Shown piece after piece: positions 36,854 through 46,269 of a stretch of DNA of 64,000 nucleotides. The DNA comes from Thalassotalea ponticola. Lineage in GTDB: Bacteria > Pseudomonadota > Gammaproteobacteria > Enterobacterales > Alteromonadaceae. The notes under the pieces were generated by a model, which was not told the origin of the DNA, made no database searches, and saw only the letters and a program-made list of their open reading frames with translations. Made by a program: the position numbers and the translations under genes. The stretch is taken from assembly GCF_041379045.1 (NCBI RefSeq), contig NZ_CP166871.1:372001-436000 (forward strand). The letters run 5' to 3'. Position 1 is the first letter of the stretch. Each line of letters opens with the position of its first letter.

Positions 36854-36994
36854 CGCGTTACTAAAGGCGCGTTAAGATACTACTGAGTTGATGCTTATCA
36901 ACGACTTAAAGCGCCTCAAAGGCTGTTATCTCAGTCGCCTATTGAGCTGGTTTTTCTTTGCGATTTAAGAGCTTAGTACGAGAAAAACTATTAC

Positions 36995-37023
36995 TTGCCT
37001 TTGTTGTTCATTTTCCCTACAAT
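36995..37023 (+). promoter_or_regulatory. Candidate sigma70 promoter of the rpsF operon
   Basis: TTGCCT (36995-37000) and TACAAT (37018-37023) are separated by exactly 17 bases. Transcription would start near 37030, leaving a leader of about 85 bases before rpsF. Match and spacing are good. Confidence 0.6.
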
Positions 37024-37115
37024 ACGGCTCCTTAAATCAGCCACTTTATTTTGTTCCTTGCCTTTATGCTGGTGTGGCTGAGCCAGAAAGAGGCTACAAC
37101 CGTAAGGAGCTCGTA

Positions 37116-37526
37116 ATGCGTCATTACGAAATCGTATTTATGGTTCACCCTGATCAGAGTGAACAAGTTAACGGTATGATCCAACGTTATACCGACATGA
37201 TCGAAGCTGCTGAAGGCAAAATCCACCGTCTAGAAGACTGGGGTCGTCGTCAATTAGCTTACCCAATCAACAAGCTGCACAAAGCACACTACGTTTTAAT
37301 GAACGTTGAAGCGCCTCAAGCAGTAATTGATGAATTAGAAACTTCTTTCCGTTACAACGATGTAGTTATCCGTAACATGATCATGCGTACTAAAGGTGCG
37401 GTAACTGAAGCGTCTCCAATGGCTGCTGCCAAAGAAGAGCGTCAAGACCGTCGCGAGAAAAAAGAAGTTGCTAAAGAAGCGCCAGCTGCTGAAGCAAAAG
37501 CTGAAGAAGCTGCAAGCGAAGAATAG
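37116..37526 (+). CDS. rpsF: 30S ribosomal protein S6
   Basis: The true start is the ATG of [15 protein letters not shown] at 37116, preceded by TAAGGAG; the frame is open further upstream, to 37074, but that part is leader RNA. It is 136 residues. The ferredoxin-like S6 core (to about residue 95) is followed by an acidic, Ala/Glu/Lys-rich tail, the kind modified by RimK-type glutamylation in E. coli. S6 binds S18 on the platform of the small subunit, and rpsR lies in the same operon. Codon use is that of a highly expressed gene. Confidence 0.98.
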   Translation: MRHYEIVFMVHPDQSEQVNGMIQRYTDMIEAAEGKIHRLEDWGRRQLAYPINKLHKAHYVLMNVEAPQAVIDELETSFRYNDVVIRNMIMRTKGAVTEASPMAAAKEERQDRREKKEVAKEAPAAEAKAEEAASEE

Positions 37527-37532
37527 TAATTA

Positions 37533-37841
37533 GTGACCGATAATTGTCTTGTTTTGACTGGTGAGCTTGTAAAAGCGCCGACCGTGTCAATAACCCCTGC
37601 GGGGATCGCCCATTGTCAATTTGCCCTAGAGCATCGCTCAGTGCAGGTTGAAGAAGGGATGAGCCGACAAGCATATGCTCGTATCCAGGTGGTTGCAACT
37701 GGCCAATGGTCACAAAATTTATCTCGTGAATTAGTAGCGGGCAGTAAGGTAAAAGTGAGTGGTTTTATTAACCGCCACGAATCCAGAAACGGCAATCCGA
37801 TTTTGGTATTACATGCCCAGCACATTGAAATGATTAATTAG
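37533..37841 (+). CDS. priB: Primosomal replication protein PriB
   Basis: A 102-residue OB-fold single-stranded DNA-binding protein that helps PriA restart stalled replication forks. The sequence GIAHCQFALEHRSVQ, then KVKVSGFINRHESRNGNPILVLHAQHIEMI, is typical of PriB. The start is GTG at 37533, six bases after the rpsF stop and without a strong ribosome-binding site, so translation is probably coupled to rpsF. The rpsF-priB-rpsR-rplI order is standard for gammaproteobacteria. Confidence 0.95.
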   Translation: MTDNCLVLTGELVKAPTVSITPAGIAHCQFALEHRSVQVEEGMSRQAYARIQVVATGQWSQNLSRELVAGSKVKVSGFINRHESRNGNPILVLHAQHIEMIN

Positions 37842-37850
37842 GAGAAATCC

Positions 37851-38078
37851 ATGTCTCGTTTATTTAGACGTCGCAAGTTCTGTCGCTTCAGCGCAGAAGG
37901 CGTAGCAGAAATCGATTACAAAGACATCGCTACGTTAAAAAACTACATCACTGAAAGTGGTAAAATCGTTCCTAGCCGTATCACTGGTACGTCAGCTAAG
38001 TATCAACGTCAACTTGGTCGTGCGATCAAGCGTGCTCGTTACTTATCTTTACTACCATATACTGATCTTCACAAGTAA
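37851..38078 (+). CDS. rpsR: 30S ribosomal protein S18
   Basis: A 75-residue basic protein with the family segments [38 protein letters not shown] and [19 protein letters not shown]. It partners S6 on the 30S platform. It is preceded by TTAGGAGAAATCC, a strong ribosome-binding site. Confidence 0.98.
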   Translation: MSRLFRRRKFCRFSAEGVAEIDYKDIATLKNYITESGKIVPSRITGTSAKYQRQLGRAIKRARYLSLLPYTDLHK

Positions 38079-38096
38079 CCTAAAGGGGCTATTAAA

Positions 38097-38549
38097 ATGC
38101 AAGTAATTCTTCTTGATAAAATTGCCAAGTTAGGCGGCCTGGGTGATCAGGTAGAAGTAAAAGCAGGTTACGCTCGTAACTTCCTACTTCCACAAGGTAA
38201 AGCAGTTATCGCTTCTAAAACGAACGTTGAGCACTTTGAAGCTCGTCGCGCTGAACTTGAAGCTAAACTAGCTGAAGAACTAGCATCAGCTGAAGCTCGT
38301 GCAGCAAAACTTGCTGAACTTGCAGAAGTAACTATCGCTTCTAAAGCTGGTGACGAAGGCAAACTATTCGGTTCAATCGGTACAAACGACATCGCTGAAG
38401 CTTTAACTGAAGCTGGTGTTGAAGTAGCAAAAGCTGAAGTACGTCTTCCTCTAGGTACTATCCGTGAAACGGGTGAATACGAAATCACTATCCACCTTCA
38501 CGCAGACGTTGACGCAACTGTTAAAGTTATCGTTATCGCTCAAGCCTAG
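38097..38549 (+). CDS. rplI: 50S ribosomal protein L9
   Basis: A 150-residue protein with an N-terminal RNA-binding domain ([32 protein letters not shown] reads in two parts around G14-G15), a long connecting helix rich in Glu/Ala, and a C-terminal domain ([15 protein letters not shown]). It binds domain V of 23S rRNA near the L1 stalk. It is the last gene of the operon, followed by a strong terminator. Its codon use is strongly biased, as expected for high expression. Confidence 0.98.
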   Translation: MQVILLDKIAKLGGLGDQVEVKAGYARNFLLPQGKAVIASKTNVEHFEARRAELEAKLAEELASAEARAAKLAELAEVTIASKAGDEGKLFGSIGTNDIAEALTEAGVEVAKAEVRLPLGTIRETGEYEITIHLHADVDATVKVIVIAQA

Positions 38550-38568
38550 TCAAAAGTTTTCTTTTGAT

Positions 38569-38602
38569 AAAAAGCCTGCCTTTGCGCAGGCTTTTTTTTT
38601 TA
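38569..38602 (+). terminator. Rho-independent terminator of the rpsF-rplI operon
   Basis: AAAAGCCTGC and GCAGGCTTTT pair around a CTTTGC loop and are followed by a run of T. Confidence 0.93.
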
Positions 38603-38896
38603 CCCCCTTATTCCTCAGTTAGAAGCCTACAAACTATCGTTGTTAACGGTTGAGTTGGCCCTGCGATACACACTTTCATTCCCCTAGGTCGCAACAAATC
38701 GGCGCAATTTATCGACACTGTCTATAATGGTATCGATTAAACGGACGCCATCGTGCTGTGCGAGTGTTATTGGCTTTCGTTGCCGGGCGATGAAGGCCAT
38801 CAAAAAGAACCGAGTTGTAGCGTATCAAAATAGGTGTTGATGACAGGTTCGTTGCAATACCTTAGTTACAGTGTTAGCTTGGAAGGAGTTATTTTC
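38603..38896 (+). other. Intergenic region upstream of the TraT-like genes
   Basis: No supportable gene was found between the rplI terminator and the first traT-like gene. A perfect -10 hexamer TATAAT occurs at 38723-38728 but without a convincing -35 at standard spacing. Transcription from it would leave a leader of about 160 bases. GGAAGGAG (38881-38888) is the ribosome-binding site for the gene starting at 38897. Confidence 0.4.
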
Positions 38897-39658
38897 GTGT
38901 TTAATGCATCTAGCAGACAGCGTTTTATGAGCATATATTACATTCCCAGGTTATTTATCGCATCTGTATTGCTGTACCTAGCGGGCTGTAGTGCACTGCA
39001 TACCGCCGTCGACAAGCGCGATCTGCAAGTGCAAACACAAATGTCATCAACCATTGTGCTTGAACCGGTTGCTGAACAACAACGAACAGTATTTTTGCAG
39101 TTGCGCAACACCTCAGATAAACAAGGTATCGATTATGCGCCAGCGCTGGCCAACGCACTCACCGATAAAGGCTATCGCATTGTCGACAACCCAGAAGCTG
39201 CGCATTATTGGATTCAAGCCAACGTGTTGCAAGTTGGCCGCACCGATTTACGCACCGTAGACGGGCGTGATGATCGCGGCTACGGTGCCGCTATTGAAGG
39301 CGCCGAAATAGGTTCTATGTTTGGTGATGGCGACGGCCAGATTGCGGCAATAGTGGTTGGTGGATTGATTGGTGTACTTACCGATGCCATGGTCAGTGAC
39401 ATTGTCTATGTGATGATTACCGATTTGCAAATCGCAGAAAAAGTGGCACCTGGAACGACGGTGTCAGAACAAAATCAAGCAACACTTAAGCAAGGTAATT
39501 CGACAACTGCCACCCAGCTGAGCAATGAAACAGTTGACCGAAAAAAATATCAAACTCGTATTACATCAACGGCGAATCAAGTGAATTTAAGCTTTGCCGA
39601 GGCCGAACAGCAGCTTTTGCAAGGGTTAATTCAGTCGATGACAGGCATTTTATACTAA
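38897..39658 (+). CDS. TraT-like outer-membrane lipoprotein (copy 1)
   Basis: About 253 residues. The start is placed at GTG 38897 because GGAAGGAG lies eight bases upstream; ATGs at 38834 and 38927 are in the same frame. The signal peptide ends in the lipobox LAGC (C31). The mature part matches TraT: SALHTAVDKRDLQVQTQMSSTI, VFLQLRNTSD and YWIQANVLQVGRTDLR. A glycine-rich membrane-like stretch (GAEIGSMFGDGDG to GVLTDAMV) and a C-terminal DRKKYQTRI follow. F-plasmid TraT gives surface exclusion and serum resistance. No conjugation genes are nearby. It is followed after nine bases by a paralogue. Confidence 0.85.
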   Translation: MFNASSRQRFMSIYYIPRLFIASVLLYLAGCSALHTAVDKRDLQVQTQMSSTIVLEPVAEQQRTVFLQLRNTSDKQGIDYAPALANALTDKGYRIVDNPEAAHYWIQANVLQVGRTDLRTVDGRDDRGYGAAIEGAEIGSMFGDGDGQIAAIVVGGLIGVLTDAMVSDIVYVMITDLQIAEKVAPGTTVSEQNQATLKQGNSTTATQLSNETVDRKKYQTRITSTANQVNLSFAEAEQQLLQGLIQSMTGILY

Positions 39659-39667
39659 GGAACAACA

Positions 39668-40396
39668 ATGAGCGTATATAAACATTATTTAACGACGCTA
39701 GTTTTGGCGATTGCGATACTTTCTATCGCCGGCTGTGGGGCACTGCACACATCAGTAAAAAAACGCAATCTCGATGTGCAGACTAAAATGAGCTCTACCG
39801 TTTGGCTAGATCCCGTAGCCGCGGATAAGCGCACGGTATTTTTGCAACTGCGCAATACATCAGATAAGCCGGGCTTAACCTACGAAAACGAAGTGCGCAA
39901 TGCGATTATAGCCAAGGGCTATCAAGTGGTTGATGACCCTGATTTGGCTCACTATTGGTTACAAGTAAATGTTCTGCAAGTTGGTCGAACAGATTTGCGT
40001 TCTGGCGATTCGTTCGGTACCTATGGATCGGCGATTGCCGGTGGTGCCGTTGGCGCTCAAATTGGCTCTGGTGCTGGGCAAGTGGCGGCTGGCGTAGCAG
40101 GGGCTGGCTTGGGTATCATTTTTGACGCTATGGTTGATGATAATTTGTTTACCATGATCACCGATATTCAAATATCAGAAAAAGCCAAGCAGGGTGTGCG
40201 TGTAACCGAATCTGAAAAAGCGGTGTTAAAGCAAGGCGAATCGGGCTCTAAAACACAAACGGCAACACAAGTGGTTGATCGAAAAAAATATCAAACCCGC
40301 GTGGTATCGTTGGCAAACAAAGCCAACTTACAGTTTGAAGAGGCTGAGCCGGCATTGCGTCAAGGTTTAATCACTTCAATATCTGGCATGCTTTGA
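39668..40396 (+). CDS. TraT-like outer-membrane lipoprotein (copy 2)
   Basis: A 242-residue paralogue of the preceding gene. The signal peptide ends in the lipobox IAGC (C23). Shared segments include GALHTSVKKRNLDVQTKMSS, VFLQLRNTSDKPG, LQVNVLQVGRTDLR and DRKKYQTRV. The middle Gly/Ala-rich part (GSAIAGGAVGAQIGSGAGQVAAG) is more hydrophobic and more glycine-rich than in copy 1 and closer to plasmid TraT. ATG with AAGGAA upstream. Tandem duplication with clear divergence suggests an old event and separate roles, or a hetero-oligomer. Function in a chromosomal setting is unknown. Confidence 0.87.
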   Translation: MSVYKHYLTTLVLAIAILSIAGCGALHTSVKKRNLDVQTKMSSTVWLDPVAADKRTVFLQLRNTSDKPGLTYENEVRNAIIAKGYQVVDDPDLAHYWLQVNVLQVGRTDLRSGDSFGTYGSAIAGGAVGAQIGSGAGQVAAGVAGAGLGIIFDAMVDDNLFTMITDIQISEKAKQGVRVTESEKAVLKQGESGSKTQTATQVVDRKKYQTRVVSLANKANLQFEEAEPALRQGLITSISGML

Positions 40397-40415
40397 TCGT
40401 GGATAACCAGTTTGG

Positions 40416-41360
40416 TTATAACCTTGGCGCCGGTGGTGGCATAATGAAATCATCAGCAGTGATGCGCTGACGTTCAAGCAGGCCACCAAGACCTTGTGTA
40501 CCACCGGTGTGTAATAGCACGACGGTACTGCCTTTAGCAAAGTAGCCTTGCTTTGCTAATTCAATCGCGGCTAGTACCATTTTACCTGTGTATACCGGCT
40601 CAAATGGTATACCGGTTTGTTTGATTATCTGACCAAGACGCGCCGCATCTTGCTTGCCAAATTTACCATAACCACCTTGATGAAACTGGTTTAACAGATG
40701 CCAATTTCGCCATTTACTGGCACGGTCGTTCAACAGTGATTGTACTTGTTGTTGCAAGTAGTCTTGCTGTTTTAATACCGCAATGCCGAGCAGCGTATAG
40801 CGGTTCTGAGCACCTTCTATTAAACCCGCTAAGGTACCACCACTGCCGACTGGGCTGAGCAGGTAATCAAACTCACATTGCTGCTCGAGTTCGTCGACAA
40901 CTTCAGCAACACCGGCTACCGCCAACTTATTTGAACCACCTTCGGGGATGATGACACTGTGTGGATGCTGATCACTGATGCGTTTTAAAAATTGACCGTC
41001 TTCACGCAGTCGATAAGTTTGACGGTCGACAAATTGAAGTTGCATTTGCCAGTGTCTAGCCCAGCGCAAGGTATAGTTATCTCGATATGCCTGCTCACCG
41101 CGAATAATGCCTAAACTCGGTAAATTTGCCAAATGGCAAGCGTATGCAAGTGCGTGAATATGATTGGAATAGGCACCGCCAAAGCTGATCACTTTGCTAA
41201 CATCTCGTTGCTTTGCCTGCTCAATATTGTATTTTAACTTACGCCATTTATTACCAGAAATAATCGGGTGCAATAAGTCGTCTCGCTTGATAAATACCCG
41301 TAATCCAGCACGTTGGAACGGCTCTAATGTAAACGGTTGAAGCGGGCTATGGGTTAACAA
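40416..41360 (-). CDS. PLP-dependent ACC deaminase/D-cysteine desulfhydrase family protein
   Basis: A 314-residue fold-type II PLP enzyme. The cofactor lysine is in SGNKWRKLKYNI (near residue 40), the phosphate-contacting region is FGGAYSNHIHALA, and the glycine-rich loop is SPVGSGGTLAGLIEG. The C-terminal LLHTGGTQGLGG is typical of the family. Members deaminate 1-aminocyclopropane-1-carboxylate or break down D-cysteine to pyruvate, ammonia and sulfide. D-cysteine desulfhydrase or a related D-amino-acid activity is more likely here than ACC deaminase, but the sequence does not settle it. It converges on the TraT pair. Confidence 0.82.
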   Translation of the reverse strand: MLTHSPLQPFTLEPFQRAGLRVFIKRDDLLHPIISGNKWRKLKYNIEQAKQRDVSKVISFGGAYSNHIHALAYACHLANLPSLGIIRGEQAYRDNYTLRWARHWQMQLQFVDRQTYRLREDGQFLKRISDQHPHSVIIPEGGSNKLAVAGVAEVVDELEQQCEFDYLLSPVGSGGTLAGLIEGAQNRYTLLGIAVLKQQDYLQQQVQSLLNDRASKWRNWHLLNQFHQGGYGKFGKQDAARLGQIIKQTGIPFEPVYTGKMVLAAIELAKQGYFAKGSTVVLLHTGGTQGLGGLLERQRITADDFIMPPPAPRL

Positions 41361-42807
<1,447 letters not shown>

Positions 42808-42862
42808 ACCGCTTAGCATCAACACTGAGGTATAGGCAGCGTAAGCTGCCTTTGCGATATTT

Positions 42863-43759
42863 ATGACGCCAATTTTTCTTGAAGGATACTCCAGTCATCG
42901 ACGCATGGTCACCGCGGTGATCTTGTCGGTGCTGTGCATCTTTTTGGATCATAAACTAGGCCGTTTTGACGGCTTTCGCGTGGTGTTACAGTCGTTTGTC
43001 AGTCCGTTGCAGTACATTGCCAATGCACCGCGACAAATTATGGACTATGCCTCAGATAATTTGGTGACCCGACAACAGCTACAACAACAAAACCAACAGC
43101 TGCAGATGAACGAACTGTTGTTGCGTGAGCGCTTGTTAGAATTAGACATTCTCAAACTAGAAAACGACCGTTTACGGCGCCTGTTGGCATCCAACGTCAA
43201 AGCCGATATAAAAAAAATGGTCGCTGAAATTCAGTCGGTTGACAGCGATCCATATTCGCATCAAGTGGTCATTAACAAGGGCCAAAACGATGGCGTTTAC
43301 GAAGGACAGCCAATAATTAATGACACTGGGGTGGTAGGGCAAGTTTATCGCGTTGGTTTGAACAATGCTCGGGTTTTACTGATCACCGATATTACCCACG
43401 CCATCCCCCTGCGAGTAAAGCGCAACGGCTTACAGGTGATCGCACGCGGTACGGGTAGCGTCAAGTATATGGATGTCACCCATGTTACCCACTCCAGTGA
43501 TATTCAAGTTGGCGATGTATTAGTGACATCAGGATTGGGGGGAACTTTTCCAGAGGGTTACCCCGTTGCCATCGTCAATTACGTCTACGATGACCCGACT
43601 AAGGAATTTGCCCAAGTGCGAGTAAGCCCACTTGTGGCGATGAATAAACTCAGGTACTTACTGTTGCTATGGCCCAACCAGCAGCAAGGCGAGGTGAGTA
43701 ATGACACACTGCCGATTAATGCCCCGTTAGGAGAGACGAATGAAGGCCAAGAGCAATAA
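42863..43759 (+). CDS. mreC: Rod shape-determining protein MreC
   Basis: A 298-residue protein with one N-terminal transmembrane helix (about residues 14-32), a periplasmic coiled coil (about 65-112) and the double beta-barrel MreC domain (VAEIQSVDSDPYSHQVVINKG split by hydrophobic strands, then GVVGQVYRVG). It links cytoplasmic MreB to the PBP2-RodA synthases. The last 20 bases overlap mreD. Confidence 0.95.
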   Translation: MTPIFLEGYSSHRRMVTAVILSVLCIFLDHKLGRFDGFRVVLQSFVSPLQYIANAPRQIMDYASDNLVTRQQLQQQNQQLQMNELLLRERLLELDILKLENDRLRRLLASNVKADIKKMVAEIQSVDSDPYSHQVVINKGQNDGVYEGQPIINDTGVVGQVYRVGLNNARVLLITDITHAIPLRVKRNGLQVIARGTGSVKYMDVTHVTHSSDIQVGDVLVTSGLGGTFPEGYPVAIVNYVYDDPTKEFAQVRVSPLVAMNKLRYLLLLWPNQQQGEVSNDTLPINAPLGETNEGQEQ

Positions 43760-44222
43760 TTATATTATTGTTATCACCTTAGTGGTGTCGTTACTACTGA
43801 CCATTTTACCTATGCCTATTGAAGCAGATTCATACCGCCCTAACTGGACGCTATTGGTGTTAGTGTATTGGTCGCTGGCCCTGCCAAATCGAGTTAATGT
43901 ACTTTACGGATGGTTTTTTGGCTTTGTTATCGATGTCTTGCTCGGGTCGGTTTTGGGTATTCACGCCTTTGCCAGTGCACTTGTGGTCTATATTAGTGCA
44001 AACAATTACCAAAAAGTGCGCAACTTTTCGCTGTGGCAGCAGTCGTTAATAGTAGCCCTATTAGTTGCGTTGTATCACCTAGTGGTATTTTGGTTACAGC
44101 GCTTTTTGTTTGAGGTCGATTTTTCCATAAGTTATCTGAAGCCGGTAATTAGCTCGACAATATTGTGGTTTGTAATCTTTTTATTGCTGCGCAAAATTAG
44201 ACGTCATTTTAAGGTCCATTAA
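43740..44222 (+). CDS. mreD: Rod shape-determining protein MreD
   Basis: A 160-residue integral membrane protein with about five hydrophobic helices. RPNWTLLVLVYWSLALPNRVNV and GFVIDVLLGSVLGIHAFA are typical MreD segments. It overlaps mreC by 20 bases and abuts maf by one shared base, indicating tight coupling within the operon. Confidence 0.95.
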   Translation: MKAKSNNYIIVITLVVSLLLTILPMPIEADSYRPNWTLLVLVYWSLALPNRVNVLYGWFFGFVIDVLLGSVLGIHAFASALVVYISANNYQKVRNFSLWQQSLIVALLVALYHLVVFWLQRFLFEVDFSISYLKPVISSTILWFVIFLLLRKIRRHFKVH

Positions 44223-44806
44223 TGAAACTGTATCTCGCTTCTCAGTCACCCCGTCGACGGGAATTGCTGGCCTATATCTGGCCAGACTTTGAGTTGGTTG
44301 AAGCGCAAATAGACGAGCGAGTATTAGACAATGAGTCGGCCCACGACTACGTTTGCCGGTTAGCAATGCAAAAGGCGCAACAGGGCTGGCAAAATTTACT
44401 CAGCGCCAATGATAGCTGTTGGACATTGGGCTCCGACACAGCCGTAGTTTACCAACAGCACATTTTGGGTAAGCCAGTGGATTTGGAGGATTGCCGGCGT
44501 ACCTTAACGATGCTATCTGGACAAACCCATCAAGTGATGACCGCAATCAGTTTATTTAATGGCACTGAGCAATTCGTCGATTGCGTCACCACATTGGTGC
44601 AGTTTCGTTGCATCGACAACCAAGAAATAGACGATTACTGGCACAGTGGCGAGCCGAGAGATAAGGCGGGAAGCTACGGTATTCAGGGGATTGGTGGTAA
44701 ATTTGTCGAGCAAATCCACGGCAGTTATTCTGCGGTTGTGGGTTTGCCACTGTGTGAAACTCGCGCCTTGCTTAGCAGAGCACAACAGCAAGTAGGTGAA
44801 AAATGA
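44222..44806 (+). CDS. maf: Maf-family nucleoside triphosphate pyrophosphatase
   Basis: A 194-residue house-cleaning NTPase of the YhdE type, acting on dTTP/UTP and modified pyrimidine nucleotides. It has the N-terminal LASQSPRRRELL substrate loop, the catalytic Asp in LGSDTAVV, the LGKPVDLEDCRRTL segment and the C-terminal KAGSYGIQGIGGKFVEQIHGSYSAVVG family pattern. It sits between mreD and rng, as in E. coli, and its last four bases overlap rng. Confidence 0.95.
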   Translation: MKLYLASQSPRRRELLAYIWPDFELVEAQIDERVLDNESAHDYVCRLAMQKAQQGWQNLLSANDSCWTLGSDTAVVYQQHILGKPVDLEDCRRTLTMLSGQTHQVMTAISLFNGTEQFVDCVTTLVQFRCIDNQEIDDYWHSGEPRDKAGSYGIQGIGGKFVEQIHGSYSAVVGLPLCETRALLSRAQQQVGEK

Positions 44807-46269
44807 GCGGTGAATTATTAATCAATGTGACACCGAGTGAGACTCGTGTCGCCTTAATTGAAAACGGCACGTTGCAAGAAGTCCATGTCGAGCGCAACGC
44901 CAAACGCGGTATTGTTGGCAATATTTATTTAGGTAAAGTGATTCGAGTGCTACCAGGGATGCAAGCAGCGTTTGTTGATATCGGCCTCGATAAGGCCGCA
45001 TTTTTACACGCCTCGGATATTCATACTCGCTTGATCACTAGCGCGGTTGAGCAGGGCGAGCAGGATGTCGCAGACATTCGCACCTTGGTACACGAAGGCC
45101 AATACCTGATGGTGCAAGTGGTCAAGGATCCACTCGGAACTAAAGGCGCGCGTTTGACCACAGATCTTACTATTGCGTCGCGCTATTTAGTGATGATGCC
45201 TAACTCGTCTCACGCTGGTGTTTCACAGCGCATAGAAGATGACAGCGAAAGAAATCGACTGCGACAAATTATTGAGCCGTTTTGCGACGAGCAAGGCGGT
45301 TTTATCGTGCGCACCGCCGCAGAAGGCGCTGGCGAAGATGAACTGGTCCACGACGCAGAGTTTTTGCGCCGTGTTTGGTTGAAGATTGGCGAGCGCAAAC
45401 AGCGCAAGCAAACCGATCAAGCGCTATATCAAGATTTGCAGCTGGCCTGTCGTATTATTCGAGACTTTGTCGGTGGCGGGTTAGAGCGGGTGCGTGTTGA
45501 CTCGCGGTTAACGTATCAGCAAATTTTAGAGTTTACCGACGAATTTGTCCCTGAAATCAATCATATCGTAGAGTATTACCCCGGTGAAAAACCGATCTTT
45601 GATTTGTTTTCAGTCGAAACTGAAATTCAGCGAGCTTTACAACGCAAAGTAGAATTAAAATCTGGCGGCTATTTGATCATCGATCAAACAGAAGCGATGA
45701 CCACTATCGACATTAATACCGGCGCTTTTGTCGGTCATCGCAATCTCGAAGAAACCATATTTAATACCAATATTGAGGCTACTCAGGCCATCGCGCGACA
45801 ACTTAGACTGCGCAACCTCGGCGGTATCATTATTATTGACTTCATCGATATGGCCGATGTGGAGCATCAAAAACGGGTGCTGCACAGCCTTGAGTTGGCA
45901 ATGTCAAAAGATAACGTGAAATACTCCATTAGTGGCTTTTCACAGCTTGGTTTAGTTGAAATGACACGAAAGCGCACCCGCGAGTCATTGGAACACATCT
46001 TATGTGATGAGTGCCCTGTGTGCGATGGGCGCGGACAACTGAAAACCGTTGAAACCGTGTGTTTTGAGATTTTGCGAGAAATTGTACGAGTAAATCGAGC
46101 CTATGACGCTGATAAATTCATTGTCTACGCCGCACCGAGCGTATCAACAGCGCTAAATGATGACGAACTGCATCACTTGGCCGAATTGGAAGTGTTTATA
46201 GGCAAGCAGATTAAGGTACAAAGTGAAAATCTGTACAATCAGGAACAGTTTGATGTGGTGATGATGTAG
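44803..46269 (+). CDS. rng: Ribonuclease G
   Basis: A 488-residue endoribonuclease of the RNase E/G family that matures the 5' end of 16S rRNA and cuts mRNAs. An S1 domain (about residues 35-125) precedes an RNase H-like part and the DNase I-like catalytic domain, which has TIDINTGAFVG and IIDFIDMAD (the Mg2+ aspartates). The Zn-link motif is CDECPVC. The large C-terminal scaffold of RNase E is absent. It overlaps maf by four bases and its stop shares one base with the yhdP start. Confidence 0.96.
   Translation: MSGELLINVTPSETRVALIENGTLQEVHVERNAKRGIVGNIYLGKVIRVLPGMQAAFVDIGLDKAAFLHASDIHTRLITSAVEQGEQDVADIRTLVHEGQYLMVQVVKDPLGTKGARLTTDLTIASRYLVMMPNSSHAGVSQRIEDDSERNRLRQIIEPFCDEQGGFIVRTAAEGAGEDELVHDAEFLRRVWLKIGERKQRKQTDQALYQDLQLACRIIRDFVGGGLERVRVDSRLTYQQILEFTDEFVPEINHIVEYYPGEKPIFDLFSVETEIQRALQRKVELKSGGYLIIDQTEAMTTIDINTGAFVGHRNLEETIFNTNIEATQAIARQLRLRNLGGIIIIDFIDMADVEHQKRVLHSLELAMSKDNVKYSISGFSQLGLVEMTRKRTRESLEHILCDECPVCDGRGQLKTVETVCFEILREIVRVNRAYDADKFIVYAAPSVSTALNDDELHHLAELEVFIGKQIKVQSENLYNQEQFDVVMM

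Noticed and set aside
38897..40396. TraT genes as evidence of an integrated plasmid or conjugative element
   Set aside because: No relaxase, mating-pair, integrase, transposase or attachment-site repeats are visible, and flanking genes are conserved chromosomal ones.
40403..40419. ATAACC/GGTTAT hairpin as a terminator between the second TraT gene and the PLP enzyme
   Set aside because: The stem is only six base pairs, has no T-run, and runs into the stop codon of the convergent gene.
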